Positions 1 to 5,731 of a DNA stretch of 5,731 nt are shown one piece after another. The number at the start of each line of letters is the position of its first letter. Position 1 is the first letter of the stretch. Made by a program: the position numbers and the translations under genes. Source of the stretch: Dysgonomonas sp. (GTDB taxonomy: Bacteria > Bacteroidota > Bacteroidia > Bacteroidales > Dysgonomonadaceae); the NCBI GenBank assembly GCA_030151105.1, contig JASLEN010000233.1:1-5731 (forward strand), written 5' to 3'. Below the pieces are notes generated by a model, which was not told where the DNA came from, ran no database searches, and worked only from the letters and a program-made list of their open reading frames with translations.

Positions 1-322
1 ATACACCTTTTCCATCCAATGAATCATCATCTACGTGATATACCATCAAACCAACATGGACGTCTTTATCCCAAACTCCCTCAAGGGTGTTTCCTTCTAT
101 CGTTTTTGAGAGATCAGAACCATTAGGTATTGTTTCACTCAACAATTTTACTCTAGGTAATAATAGCCCTTTTGTACTACTACCGTCTGTGTTACCTGAT
201 TTTAAATCTAATAGCGCACCTGCCATAGGTGGCTTTAATGACCCAATAGTCACCTATGCATATGATGTTGTTGAAAACAACAATGCAAACATAATGCTAA
301 AATATAATTTTTTCATTTTCAT
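1..322 (-). pseudogene. Exported Bacteroidetes surface-type protein, 5' part, interrupted by in-frame TAG
   Basis: The frame starts at ATG 322-320 and encodes a typical Sec signal peptide: MKMKK, a hydrophobic core (LYFSIMFALLF), then STTSYA. The next codon (256-254) is TAG. The same frame then stays open for 84 codons to the left window edge. It begins VTIGSLKPPMAGALLDLKSG and continues with STKGLLLPRVKLLSE, then GLMVYHVDDDS. From memory, the pattern 'A|QVTIGS...GALLDLK...GLxLPRVxL...GLxVYxV' is a common N-terminal module of secreted Bacteroidales surface proteins of unknown function, and Gln usually occupies the slot that is TAG here. One CAG-to-TAG transition would explain the break. As written, only a 22-residue signal peptide would be made. 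A restart at GTG 253 or ATG 226 would lack a signal peptide. The 3' end is outside the window, so the full domain content is unknown. A sequencing error or a recent nonsense mutation are both possible. I am confident of the reading frame but not of the function. Confidence 0.72.
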
Positions 323-359
323 CTTGTAAAATATATCAGAGTTTGTATCAATCTATAAA

Positions 360-373
360 ACTAATTAATTAGT
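360..373. repeat. Perfect 14-bp AT-rich palindrome in the leader
   Basis: ACTAATTAATTAGT is identical to its own reverse complement. It lies in the predicted untranslated leader, 38 bp upstream of the ATG at 322. It could be a regulator site or a weak RNA hairpin. Its composition is almost all A/T, so chance is a real alternative. Confidence 0.3.
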
Positions 374-469
374 AATATCAATTAAGCTACTACTAGTAAA
401 TGAGTTTACGATTCTCCTTTTGTGTGATAATTGACTAACGGATAATCGCTCTTTTGGATAGTTATGGCG

Positions 470-496
470 CAAAGATAAAAAATTGACATATATCAA
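470..496 (-). promoter_or_regulatory. Bacteroidetes-type promoter for the leftmost (interrupted) gene
   Basis: On the minus strand, TATCTTTG (477-470) matches the Bacteroidetes -7 consensus TAnnTTTG exactly. A TTG (496-494) lies 16 bases upstream as a possible -33 element, slightly closer than the usual 17-23 spacing. Transcription would begin near 465-462, leaving an untranslated leader of about 140 bases before the ATG at 322. No other minus-strand gene lies between this site and that start, so the assignment follows from position. The -7 match is solid, and the -33 element is less certain. Confidence 0.55.
483..496. repeat. Imperfect 14-bp inverted repeat overlapping the promoter
   Basis: TTGACATATATCAA reads nearly the same on both strands, with one mismatched pair (487/492). 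It covers the putative -33 TTG and most of the spacer up to the -7 box, which is where a repressor or activator dimer could bind. In such AT-rich DNA, a repeat of this size could also occur by chance. Confidence 0.3.
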
Positions 497-619
497 CCTA
501 AAAAAAAGTCTATAAAATACAAAAAAAAACACCAATTGGCTAACCGACTATTGAATAAGATACTCCTACTTCGTATCGACCTAATTTGAAATTAAAACAA
601 GTTTATCCTAAAATAATAT

Positions 620-660
620 AAATAAAAAACGCCTGGAAAATTTCCAGACGTTTTTTATTT
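620..660 (-). terminator. Intrinsic terminator of the gyrA-TPR operon
   Basis: Two 18-base arms (620-637 and 643-660) pair around a 5-base loop. The core is CTGGA/TCCAG extended by ACG and flanked by A- and T-tracts. It lies 16 bases after the TAA of the TPR gene. One pair (632/648) is a G-U wobble in the minus-strand RNA but a C-A mismatch in plus-strand RNA, so the hairpin is better formed by leftward transcription. The minus-strand RNA leaves the stem through a U-run (complement of 629-624). Confidence 0.88.
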
Positions 661-676
661 ATATTATAAAGCTTTA

Positions 677-1990
677 TTATTCAAGCTCTTTTTCAATAGC
701 TTCCAATTCTGCATTTTTATCCACATTTAGCAAACTCAAATTATAATATACATTTTGAAGTTTTACAAGTCCTGGTCTCAAATCCAATTTATCTGCATTT
801 CTTGCTCTCAACAACGATACATACTTCTCTAGCAATGGTAAAGACTTTTTGTAAAGTGATACTGTTTCCTCATCAATTTCTTTCAATTTTTGTCGATTAG
901 TTTCTGTACCTGTTTTTTCTTTCATGTCTTGCGCTTGCAATACATAAACGACTCCAAGACCTTCTAAAGCTCTTTCGCAGTTTTCATCAGCAGCCAAAGC
1001 TTGCTCGTAGTTGTTAATACTAGCAGCATAATCTTTGTCAGTAGCCAATAATGAAGCCTTAACGCTCAACAATTCGCATTTGCTATCTGGATCATTCTTA
1101 ACTGCTTGATCTAAATACTCCACAGCTGCATTAGCTTGTCCTGAACGAATATATTCGTTAATCAAGTTAGGAATAAAGTATTGATTTTTAGGGAATTTTT
1201 GAGCTCCTTCTTTCAAGATATTTAAGAATGCAATTGAATCATTATTCTTTTGATACTCAGAAGCTAACAACTCATAAGGATCACTTTCAGCATGAGTGCT
1301 ATTAGCAATATATGGAGATGCAATAATTTTCTTCAACAAGTTGATAGAACGCTCGCTATCACCAGTTTGAACAGCACTAATAACTGCATAATATTTAATT
1401 GTTTGGAAAGTACTATCCATACTTACAATCTCTTCTCCTTCAAACATTGGGTATGCAGGAATGTCCCAATACATTTCGAAGAAATCAGCAGCTTTGCTAT
1501 AATTATTTTTTGCTGCATCAGCATCACCTTGTTGGTTAGCTTGAATTGCTTTATCATTATAATAAATACCTCCATTAATATAGAAAGGATATGCTTCTTT
1601 GAGATTTTTCACGATATCTTTTCTGACCTTATTTTTTGTTTTCCCTTTTTCATCAGGTAGTTCGCCTAGCTCATCAGCCTTCACATAGTAGCCAACCATA
1701 TTGTACAAACCTGTGTACATTACTTCTTCATTAGCTCCTTTTCCACTAGTCATTTCTTTCAACATTTCAGCATCGCGCTCTTTGTTAAAAGACTTGAACT
1801 CAATATCTCCAGCAACTTTCCATGTTTCAGGATCTTGTGCAGTTTCAGGGTCAGTAAAAGCAGGTTTTATCAATTCTCTCGCTTCTGCTGTTTTATCTTG
1901 TGCAGATTTAGCCTGTTTAACAGCCTTTTTTTGAGCGAATGAGAACGTAGCAAACATACATAGTGATGCAAATAATACTATTTTCTTCAT
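677..1990 (-). CDS. Exported TPR-type repeat protein encoded downstream of gyrA
   Basis: This is a 437-residue protein. Residues 1-19 form a Sec signal peptide (MKK, hydrophobic core, then FSFA), with predicted cleavage before Gln20. No lipobox cysteine is present, so the product is probably periplasmic or loosely outer-membrane associated. The rest is mostly helical. TPR-like helix pairs are clearest at about 270-300 (AAVEYLDQAVKNDPDS), 305-336 (YAASINNYEQALAADENC) and 338-390 (ALEGLGVVYVLQAQ, then KKSLPLLEKY). Such repeats usually bind other proteins. No catalytic motif is visible, so the partner and role are unknown. The frame is open back to an ATG at 2038, but that start would overlap gyrA and put 16 charged residues before the signal peptide, so ATG 1990 is chosen. 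The gene begins 19 bp after gyrA with no Shine-Dalgarno, and an intrinsic terminator follows. It is most likely cotranscribed with gyrA. I recall TPR genes next to gyrA in other Bacteroidales but cannot verify this here. Confidence 0.88.
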   Translation of the reverse strand: MKKIVLFASLCMFATFSFAQKKAVKQAKSAQDKTAEARELIKPAFTDPETAQDPETWKVAGDIEFKSFNKERDAEMLKEMTSGKGANEEVMYTGLYNMVGYYVKADELGELPDEKGKTKNKVRKDIVKNLKEAYPFYINGGIYYNDKAIQANQQGDADAAKNNYSKAADFFEMYWDIPAYPMFEGEEIVSMDSTFQTIKYYAVISAVQTGDSERSINLLKKIIASPYIANSTHAESDPYELLASEYQKNNDSIAFLNILKEGAQKFPKNQYFIPNLINEYIRSGQANAAVEYLDQAVKNDPDSKCELLSVKASLLATDKDYAASINNYEQALAADENCERALEGLGVVYVLQAQDMKEKTGTETNRQKLKEIDEETVSLYKKSLPLLEKYVSLLRARNADKLDLRPGLVKLQNVYYNLSLLNVDKNAELEAIEKELE

Positions 1991-2009
1991 AATGTTTAAT
2001 TTATAATTT

Positions 2010-4586
2010 TTATTCTTCGTTTTCTCTTTCTTCTGCATTATCTACAGAATTATTTCCATTCTCGATGGAATTTTCTATATTATTTTCGTTTAGTTCTTCT
2101 TCAATAACTTCCTCTTCTTCAGATAAAACTTTACAAACTGAAGCTATTTCATCATTTCGTTTTCCTAAATTAATCAAACGAACACCTTGTGCAGCTCTAC
2201 CCATTGTACGAATAGACTCAACATCAAGACGAATAGTGATTCCCGATTTGTTGATAATCATCAAATCATGCTCATCAGTTACACTATTTATGGATACAAG
2301 TTTTCCTGTTTTATCAGTAATATTCAGAGTTTTAACACCTTTACCACCACGACTAGTAATACGGTAAACAGGCTCTCCATCTTCATCATTCAAACGGGTA
2401 CGTTTTCCGTATCCAAGTTCAGAAACCACCATCACAGTGTTGGTATCTTGCTCTTCTTTCGACATAGCAATCATACCAATTACTCTATCTTCTGGATCAT
2501 GCTCATCTAAGCGCATACCACGTACACCTGTTGCTGTACGCCCCATTGCACGCACTTGACTTTCGTTGAAGCGGATAGCTCTACCATTTCTATTAGCCAT
2601 CAAGATTTCATAATCAACTCCTGTCAATAGTACTTCTATCACACTATCGTCTTCACGAATAGTAATAGCGTTCACTCCATTTTGACGAGGACGAGAATAT
2701 GCCTCTAAAGCAGTTTTTTTGATCACACCGTTTTTAGTACAGAATGTCAAGTATTTACCCTCTATCATTTCAGGTTTCGTTAGACCCTGAACATTGATAA
2801 ATGCAGTTACTTTATCATCTGCATCTATATTCAATAAGTTTTGAATAGCACGCCCTTTTGATGTTTTTGATCCTTCAGGAATGTCATAAACACGCAACCA
2901 GAAACATTTTCCTTTTTGAGTAAACAGCAACATATGATTATGCATTGATGCTGGATAAATATACTCAATGAAGTCTTCATCTCTGGTTTCAGAGCCTCTA
3001 GCCCCTACTCCACCTCTGTTTTGAGATTTAAACTCTGTTAATGGTGTACGCTTAATATAACCCATGTGCGAAATTGTGATAATCATCTCATCATCAGCAT
3101 AAAAATCCTCTGGATTCAATTCCTCAGATGAATACATAATTTCACAACGACGCTCGTCACCATATTTATCTCTTATTTCAATAAGCTCATCTTTGATCAC
3201 TTGCATACAAAGTTCCTCATTAGAAAGAATTTCGTTGTAATAAGCTATCATTTTTTGAACTTCATCATATTCTCCTCTAAGTTTATCTTGCTCTAGTCCA
3301 GTCAATTGACGAAGACGCATTTCAACAATAGCACGAGCTTGAATTTCTGACAAACTGAATTTAGCAATCAATCCTTCAATTGCTTCTAGTGGAGATTTTG
3401 ACGCTCTAATTAATGCGATTACTTCATCAATATTATCTGATGCAATAATCAATCCTTCAAGGATATGAGCACGTTCCTCTGCTTTTCGCAAATCGTATTG
3501 CGTACGACGTATAACTACTTCGTGACGGTGATTCACAAACGCTGAAATCATATCTTTCAGATTCAATGTTTGCGGACGTCCATCTACCAAGGCAATATTA
3601 TTTACACTAAATGAAGATTGTAGAGCTGTCATTTTGTACAGCTTATTCAACACCACATTAGCATTAGCATCACGCTTGATATCCACCACAATACGCATAC
3701 CCTGACGGTCTGACTCATCATTCACATTGCTAACTCCATCCAAGCGTTTTTCGCTCACTAGATCAGCAATATGTTTAATCATATCTGCTTTATTAACAAG
3801 ATATGGTATTTCTGTGATTACGATTTTTTCGTGATTTTTTTCTATTTCAATTTCAGCACGACCACGCATTACTACACGTCCACGACCTGTTTCAAAAGCG
3901 TCAATCACTCCTTGATACCCATAAATGAAGCCTCCTGATGGAAAATCTGGCGCTTTCACATGGTGCATCAAACCTTGAACATCAATCTCTCTATCATCAA
4001 TATAAGCGATCGTACCATTGATAACCTCAGTCATATTGTGCGGAGCCATATTAGTAGCCATCCCCACTGCAATTCCTGATGCCCCATTTATTAACAGGTT
4101 AGGAATACGTGTAGGAAGAACAGTTGGCTCTTGCAATGTGTCATCAAAGTTCAGCTTGAAATCGACTGTTTCTTTGTCAATGTCTTTCAACATTTCTTCA
4201 GCCAATTTGCTCAAACGTGCTTCTGTATAACGCATTGCAGCAGGACTATCACCGTCCACACTACCCATGTTTCCTTGTCCATCTACTAACATGTAACGCA
4301 TACTCCAAAACTGAGCCATACGCACCATAGCAAAATATACAGACCCGTCACCATGAGGGTGATACTTACCGAGTACCTCTCCCACGATTCTAGCTGATTT
4401 CTTGTGAGGCTTGTTTGATGTATTCCCCAGTTCACTCATTCCATAAAGGATACGACGATGAACAGGCTTCATACCATCTCTAACATCAGGTAGAGCACGT
4501 GAAACAATCACTGACATTGAATAGTCAATGTATGATGATTTCATCTCATCCTCGATGTTGATTTTAATTATTCTATCTTCAGTCAT
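2010..4586 (-). CDS. gyrA: DNA gyrase subunit A
   Basis: GyrA is the cutting and rejoining subunit of the A2B2 type IIA topoisomerase that introduces negative supercoils using ATP hydrolysed by GyrB. This copy is full length (858 aa). The winged-helix/tower core spans about 10-490. The catalytic tyrosine is Tyr120 in AAMRYTEARL (E. coli Tyr122), and the wedge isoleucine is Ile172 in GIAVGMAT. The C-terminal beta-pinwheel spans about 495-820. It has a GyrA-box at 522-528 (QNRGGVG, against the classical QRRGGKG), which favours gyrase over topoisomerase IV ParC, and a related RGGKG at 746-750. Residues 821-858 are a very acidic, Asn-rich tail. In the quinolone-determining region the sequence is HPHGDGSVYF: Gly81 and Phe85 replace E. 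coli Ser83 and Asp87. The ATG at 4586 gives the N-terminus usual for Bacteroidetes (DRIIKINIEDEMKSSY). gyrB is not in the window. The TPR gene follows after 19 bp, and secA lies upstream behind a terminator. Confidence 0.98.
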   Translation of the reverse strand: MTEDRIIKINIEDEMKSSYIDYSMSVIVSRALPDVRDGMKPVHRRILYGMSELGNTSNKPHKKSARIVGEVLGKYHPHGDGSVYFAMVRMAQFWSMRYMLVDGQGNMGSVDGDSPAAMRYTEARLSKLAEEMLKDIDKETVDFKLNFDDTLQEPTVLPTRIPNLLINGASGIAVGMATNMAPHNMTEVINGTIAYIDDREIDVQGLMHHVKAPDFPSGGFIYGYQGVIDAFETGRGRVVMRGRAEIEIEKNHEKIVITEIPYLVNKADMIKHIADLVSEKRLDGVSNVNDESDRQGMRIVVDIKRDANANVVLNKLYKMTALQSSFSVNNIALVDGRPQTLNLKDMISAFVNHRHEVVIRRTQYDLRKAEERAHILEGLIIASDNIDEVIALIRASKSPLEAIEGLIAKFSLSEIQARAIVEMRLRQLTGLEQDKLRGEYDEVQKMIAYYNEILSNEELCMQVIKDELIEIRDKYGDERRCEIMYSSEELNPEDFYADDEMIITISHMGYIKRTPLTEFKSQNRGGVGARGSETRDEDFIEYIYPASMHNHMLLFTQKGKCFWLRVYDIPEGSKTSKGRAIQNLLNIDADDKVTAFINVQGLTKPEMIEGKYLTFCTKNGVIKKTALEAYSRPRQNGVNAITIREDDSVIEVLLTGVDYEILMANRNGRAIRFNESQVRAMGRTATGVRGMRLDEHDPEDRVIGMIAMSKEEQDTNTVMVVSELGYGKRTRLNDEDGEPVYRITSRGGKGVKTLNITDKTGKLVSINSVTDEHDLMIINKSGITIRLDVESIRTMGRAAQGVRLINLGKRNDEIASVCKVLSEEEEVIEEELNENNIENSIENGNNSVDNAEERENEE

Positions 4587-4623
4587 CTTGTATAATTAGG
4601 ATAATTTTGTATTATCTATTTTG

Positions 4624-4659
4624 CGAAATTATATTCAATTCAAGGTCATTGAGTCCAAA
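4624..4659 (-). promoter_or_regulatory. Possible gyrA promoter (weak match)
   Basis: In the gap between the secA terminator and gyrA, the minus strand has TAATTTCG (4631-4624), one base off the Bacteroidetes TAnnTTTG -7 box. A TTTG (4659-4656) lies 24 bases upstream, slightly longer than the usual spacing. It would give a leader of about 30-35 bases before the ATG at 4586. A promoter is expected somewhere here because the secA transcript ends at 4719, but this exact placement is tentative. Confidence 0.28.
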
Positions 4660-4718
4660 GCCAAAAATCATGCTAAGATACTAAATTCTTGAACAATTCT
4701 GAAATATTTATGACGCAA

Positions 4719-4753
4719 AAAAGCCCGACTTTGTTACAATCAGTCGGGCTTTT
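4719..4753 (-). terminator. Intrinsic terminator of secA
   Basis: A perfect 12-bp stem (4719-4730 with 4742-4753) has a GC-rich core, AGCCCGACT/AGTCGGGCT, and an 11-base loop. On the minus strand it is followed by a run of six T (complement of 4722-4717). It lies about 31 bp after the secA stop codon. It separates secA from gyrA, so the two are probably transcribed independently. Confidence 0.9.
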
Positions 4754-4784
4754 CAAATATGTTAACTCTTATTCCTAGGGCAAT

Positions 4785-5731
4785 TTAATTCTTGCCGTGG
4801 CATTGTTTGTATTTCTTACCACTTCCACAGAAACAAGGTTCGTTTCTACCTGGTTTTTTATCTACTTGTATCGGTGCAGTAACTTGCCTTTTAGGAGCTT
4901 GTGGAGCTCTTTGTTGACTATCTTCTACGTCACTACGTTCTGTTTTATAGCGACTATAATCAGTCTTTTGCTCTGGAGCTGCTTCTTTTACTTCATCAGC
5001 TTCGCGAACAGGAATCTGACCTCTCATTAGAATAGTTACAGCTCTCTTATTGGTAACATTCAACATTACAGAGAATAATTTGAAAGACTCCAGCTTGTAA
5101 ATCAATAGAGGATCTTTTTGTTCGTAACTTGCATGTTGCACAGATTGTCTCAGTTCATCCATTTCGTGTAGATGTTCCTTCCATTGTTCGTCTATTGTAT
5201 GAAGTACAATCGCTTTTTCGAATGCTTGTACGACACTTTTAGATTCCGATTCATAAGCATCTTTTAGATTGCATGATATGTTATATACACGTTTGCCATC
5301 TGTGATAGGAATCATGATATTTTCGAAGCGCGAACCTTGTTCTTCAAAAACTTGCTTAATTACTGGGTTGGCAATATCAGATAGTCTATCAGTCTTGCTC
5401 TTAAAGTTGTCTACTGCTTTTTGATATATCATTTCGACAAGAGCTTCAGGCTTACTTGAACGGAATGTTTGTTCGTCAAATGGACATTCTACAGCAAAAA
5501 GGCGTAGGACATCTACTTTCAACGCTTCATAGTCCAATACATCGATATGTTCTTCAATCAGATTGAGAGCTGAATCATAGAACATATTAACAATATCAAG
5601 ACCTAATCTTTCTCCCATAAGGGCATTGCGACGACGTTTATAAACCACCTCACGTTGAGAGTTCATAACATCATCATATTCCAATAGTCTCTTACGGATT
5701 CCAAAGTTGTTCTCTTCGACTTTACGTTGTG
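4785..5731 (-). CDS. secA: Protein translocase ATPase SecA, C-terminal part (5' end outside window)
   Basis: SecA is the motor ATPase that pushes unfolded preproteins through the SecYEG channel at the inner membrane. The last 315 or so residues are present. The frame runs to the right edge: the residues just before the TTG at 5684 read QRKVEENNFGIRKRLLEYDD, so TTG 5684 is an internal Leu and not a start. This conserved stretch lies at the end of motor domain 2 and entry to the helical scaffold. The next segments are the helical wing region and the scaffold signature IDEQWKEHLHEMDELRQSVQ, then YEQKDPLLIYKLESFKLF. A poorly conserved charged linker follows. The end is the zinc-binding tail PCFCGSGKKYKQCHGKN, with Cys-X-Cys-X8-Cys-His ligands, known in the family to contact SecB and phospholipids. 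The ATPase motifs (Walker A and B) are outside the window. The stop is TAA, followed by an intrinsic terminator. Nothing in the visible part looks damaged. Confidence 0.98.
   Translation of the reverse strand, partial: QRKVEENNFGIRKRLLEYDDVMNSQREVVYKRRRNALMGERLGLDIVNMFYDSALNLIEEHIDVLDYEALKVDVLRLFAVECPFDEQTFRSSKPEALVEMIYQKAVDNFKSKTDRLSDIANPVIKQVFEEQGSRFENIMIPITDGKRVYNISCNLKDAYESESKSVVQAFEKAIVLHTIDEQWKEHLHEMDELRQSVQHASYEQKDPLLIYKLESFKLFSVMLNVTNKRAVTILMRGQIPVREADEVKEAAPEQKTDYSRYKTERSDVEDSQQRAPQAPKRQVTAPIQVDKKPGRNEPCFCGSGKKYKQCHGKN

Larger units (their letters stand above)
323..619. other. Non-coding intergenic region between the TPR-gene terminator and the leftmost gene
   Basis: No gene-like open frame is seen on either strand across this stretch. 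The left part (323 to about 465) is the predicted 5' leader of the interrupted gene. It contains the 14-bp palindrome, a small GTAAA/TTTAC hairpin (396-409) and an isolated AAAGGAG (420-414, minus) with no start codon after it. The middle holds the promoter. Upstream of the promoter are A-tracts at 500-507, 514-517 and 521-529, about one helical turn apart. From about 530 to 619 I see nothing I can name. Confidence 0.6.

Noticed and set aside
254..256. Genome-wide reassignment of TAG to glutamine
   Set aside because: About 60 Gln codons in GyrA, the TPR protein and SecA contain no TAG, so a single TAG is better explained by mutation or error.
87..329. 80-residue plus-strand open frame opposite the leftmost gene
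   Set aside because: It is antisense to the frame with a clear signal peptide and family motifs, has no promoter or recognisable domain, and is best read as a shadow.
559..577. GATAC...GTATC hairpin in the intergenic region
   Set aside because: It has only a 5-bp stem with a 9-base loop and no T-run, which is within chance expectation.
581..588. Plus-strand CTAATTTG as a promoter -7 box
   Set aside because: It is one base short of TAnnTTTG spacing, and no plus-strand gene lies downstream.
1292..1660. 122-residue plus-strand open frame rich in Ile, Cys and Phe
   Set aside because: It lies wholly antisense inside the TPR gene. The hydrophobic look is the expected complement of Lys/Glu/Asn-rich coding sequence.
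1991..2038. Upstream ATG at 2038 as the start of the TPR protein
   Set aside because: It would overlap the end of gyrA and add 16 mostly charged or polar residues ahead of a canonical signal peptide. The MKK start at 1990 is far better.
2065..2510. Two overlapping plus-strand open frames (2065-2367 and 2187-2510), and others at 4018-4230 and 4797-5030
   Set aside because: All are antisense to conserved gyrA or secA codons and show no own start signals or domains.
5682..5684. TTG at 5684 as a start codon for a 299-residue protein
   Set aside because: The conserved SecA sequence continues in frame upstream of it to the window edge, so it is an internal leucine.

Overview
The window is AT-rich Bacteroidetes chromosomal DNA, most likely from the order Bacteroidales. 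Three observations support this. The GyrA and SecA sequences have Bacteroidales-style wording (for example DRIIKINIEDEMKSSYIDYS in GyrA). Starts have no Shine-Dalgarno sequence and sit in A/T-rich leaders. At least one promoter matches the Bacteroidetes TTG / TAnnTTTG type. All recognisable genes read on the minus strand, and the three with visible ends stop with TAA.

Read in the direction of transcription (right to left), the layout has four parts. (1) The 3' part of secA, cut by the right edge, ends at 4785 and is followed by a strong intrinsic terminator at 4719-4753. (2) A complete gyrA (858 aa, 2010-4586) follows, with a weak candidate promoter in the 198-bp gap upstream of it. (3) Nineteen bases after gyrA, a gene for a 437-aa exported TPR-type protein starts (677-1990). 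The two look like one operon, closed by an intrinsic terminator at 620-660. (4) After a roughly 300-bp non-coding stretch with a good Bacteroidetes promoter comes the 5' part of an exported surface-type protein, cut by the left edge. Its reading frame is broken by an in-frame TAG exactly at the predicted signal-peptide cleavage site.

The core genes are housekeeping: protein export (SecA) and DNA supercoiling (GyrA). The TPR protein and the disrupted leftmost gene both carry Sec signal peptides, so they would be clients of the SecA pathway. I see no CRISPR array, mobile element, tRNA or rRNA.

The two points most worth a second look are the amber codon in the leftmost gene and the quinolone-pocket residues of GyrA. 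At the positions equivalent to E. coli Ser83 and Asp87, GyrA has Gly and Phe. I found no convincing new multi-gene system in this window.
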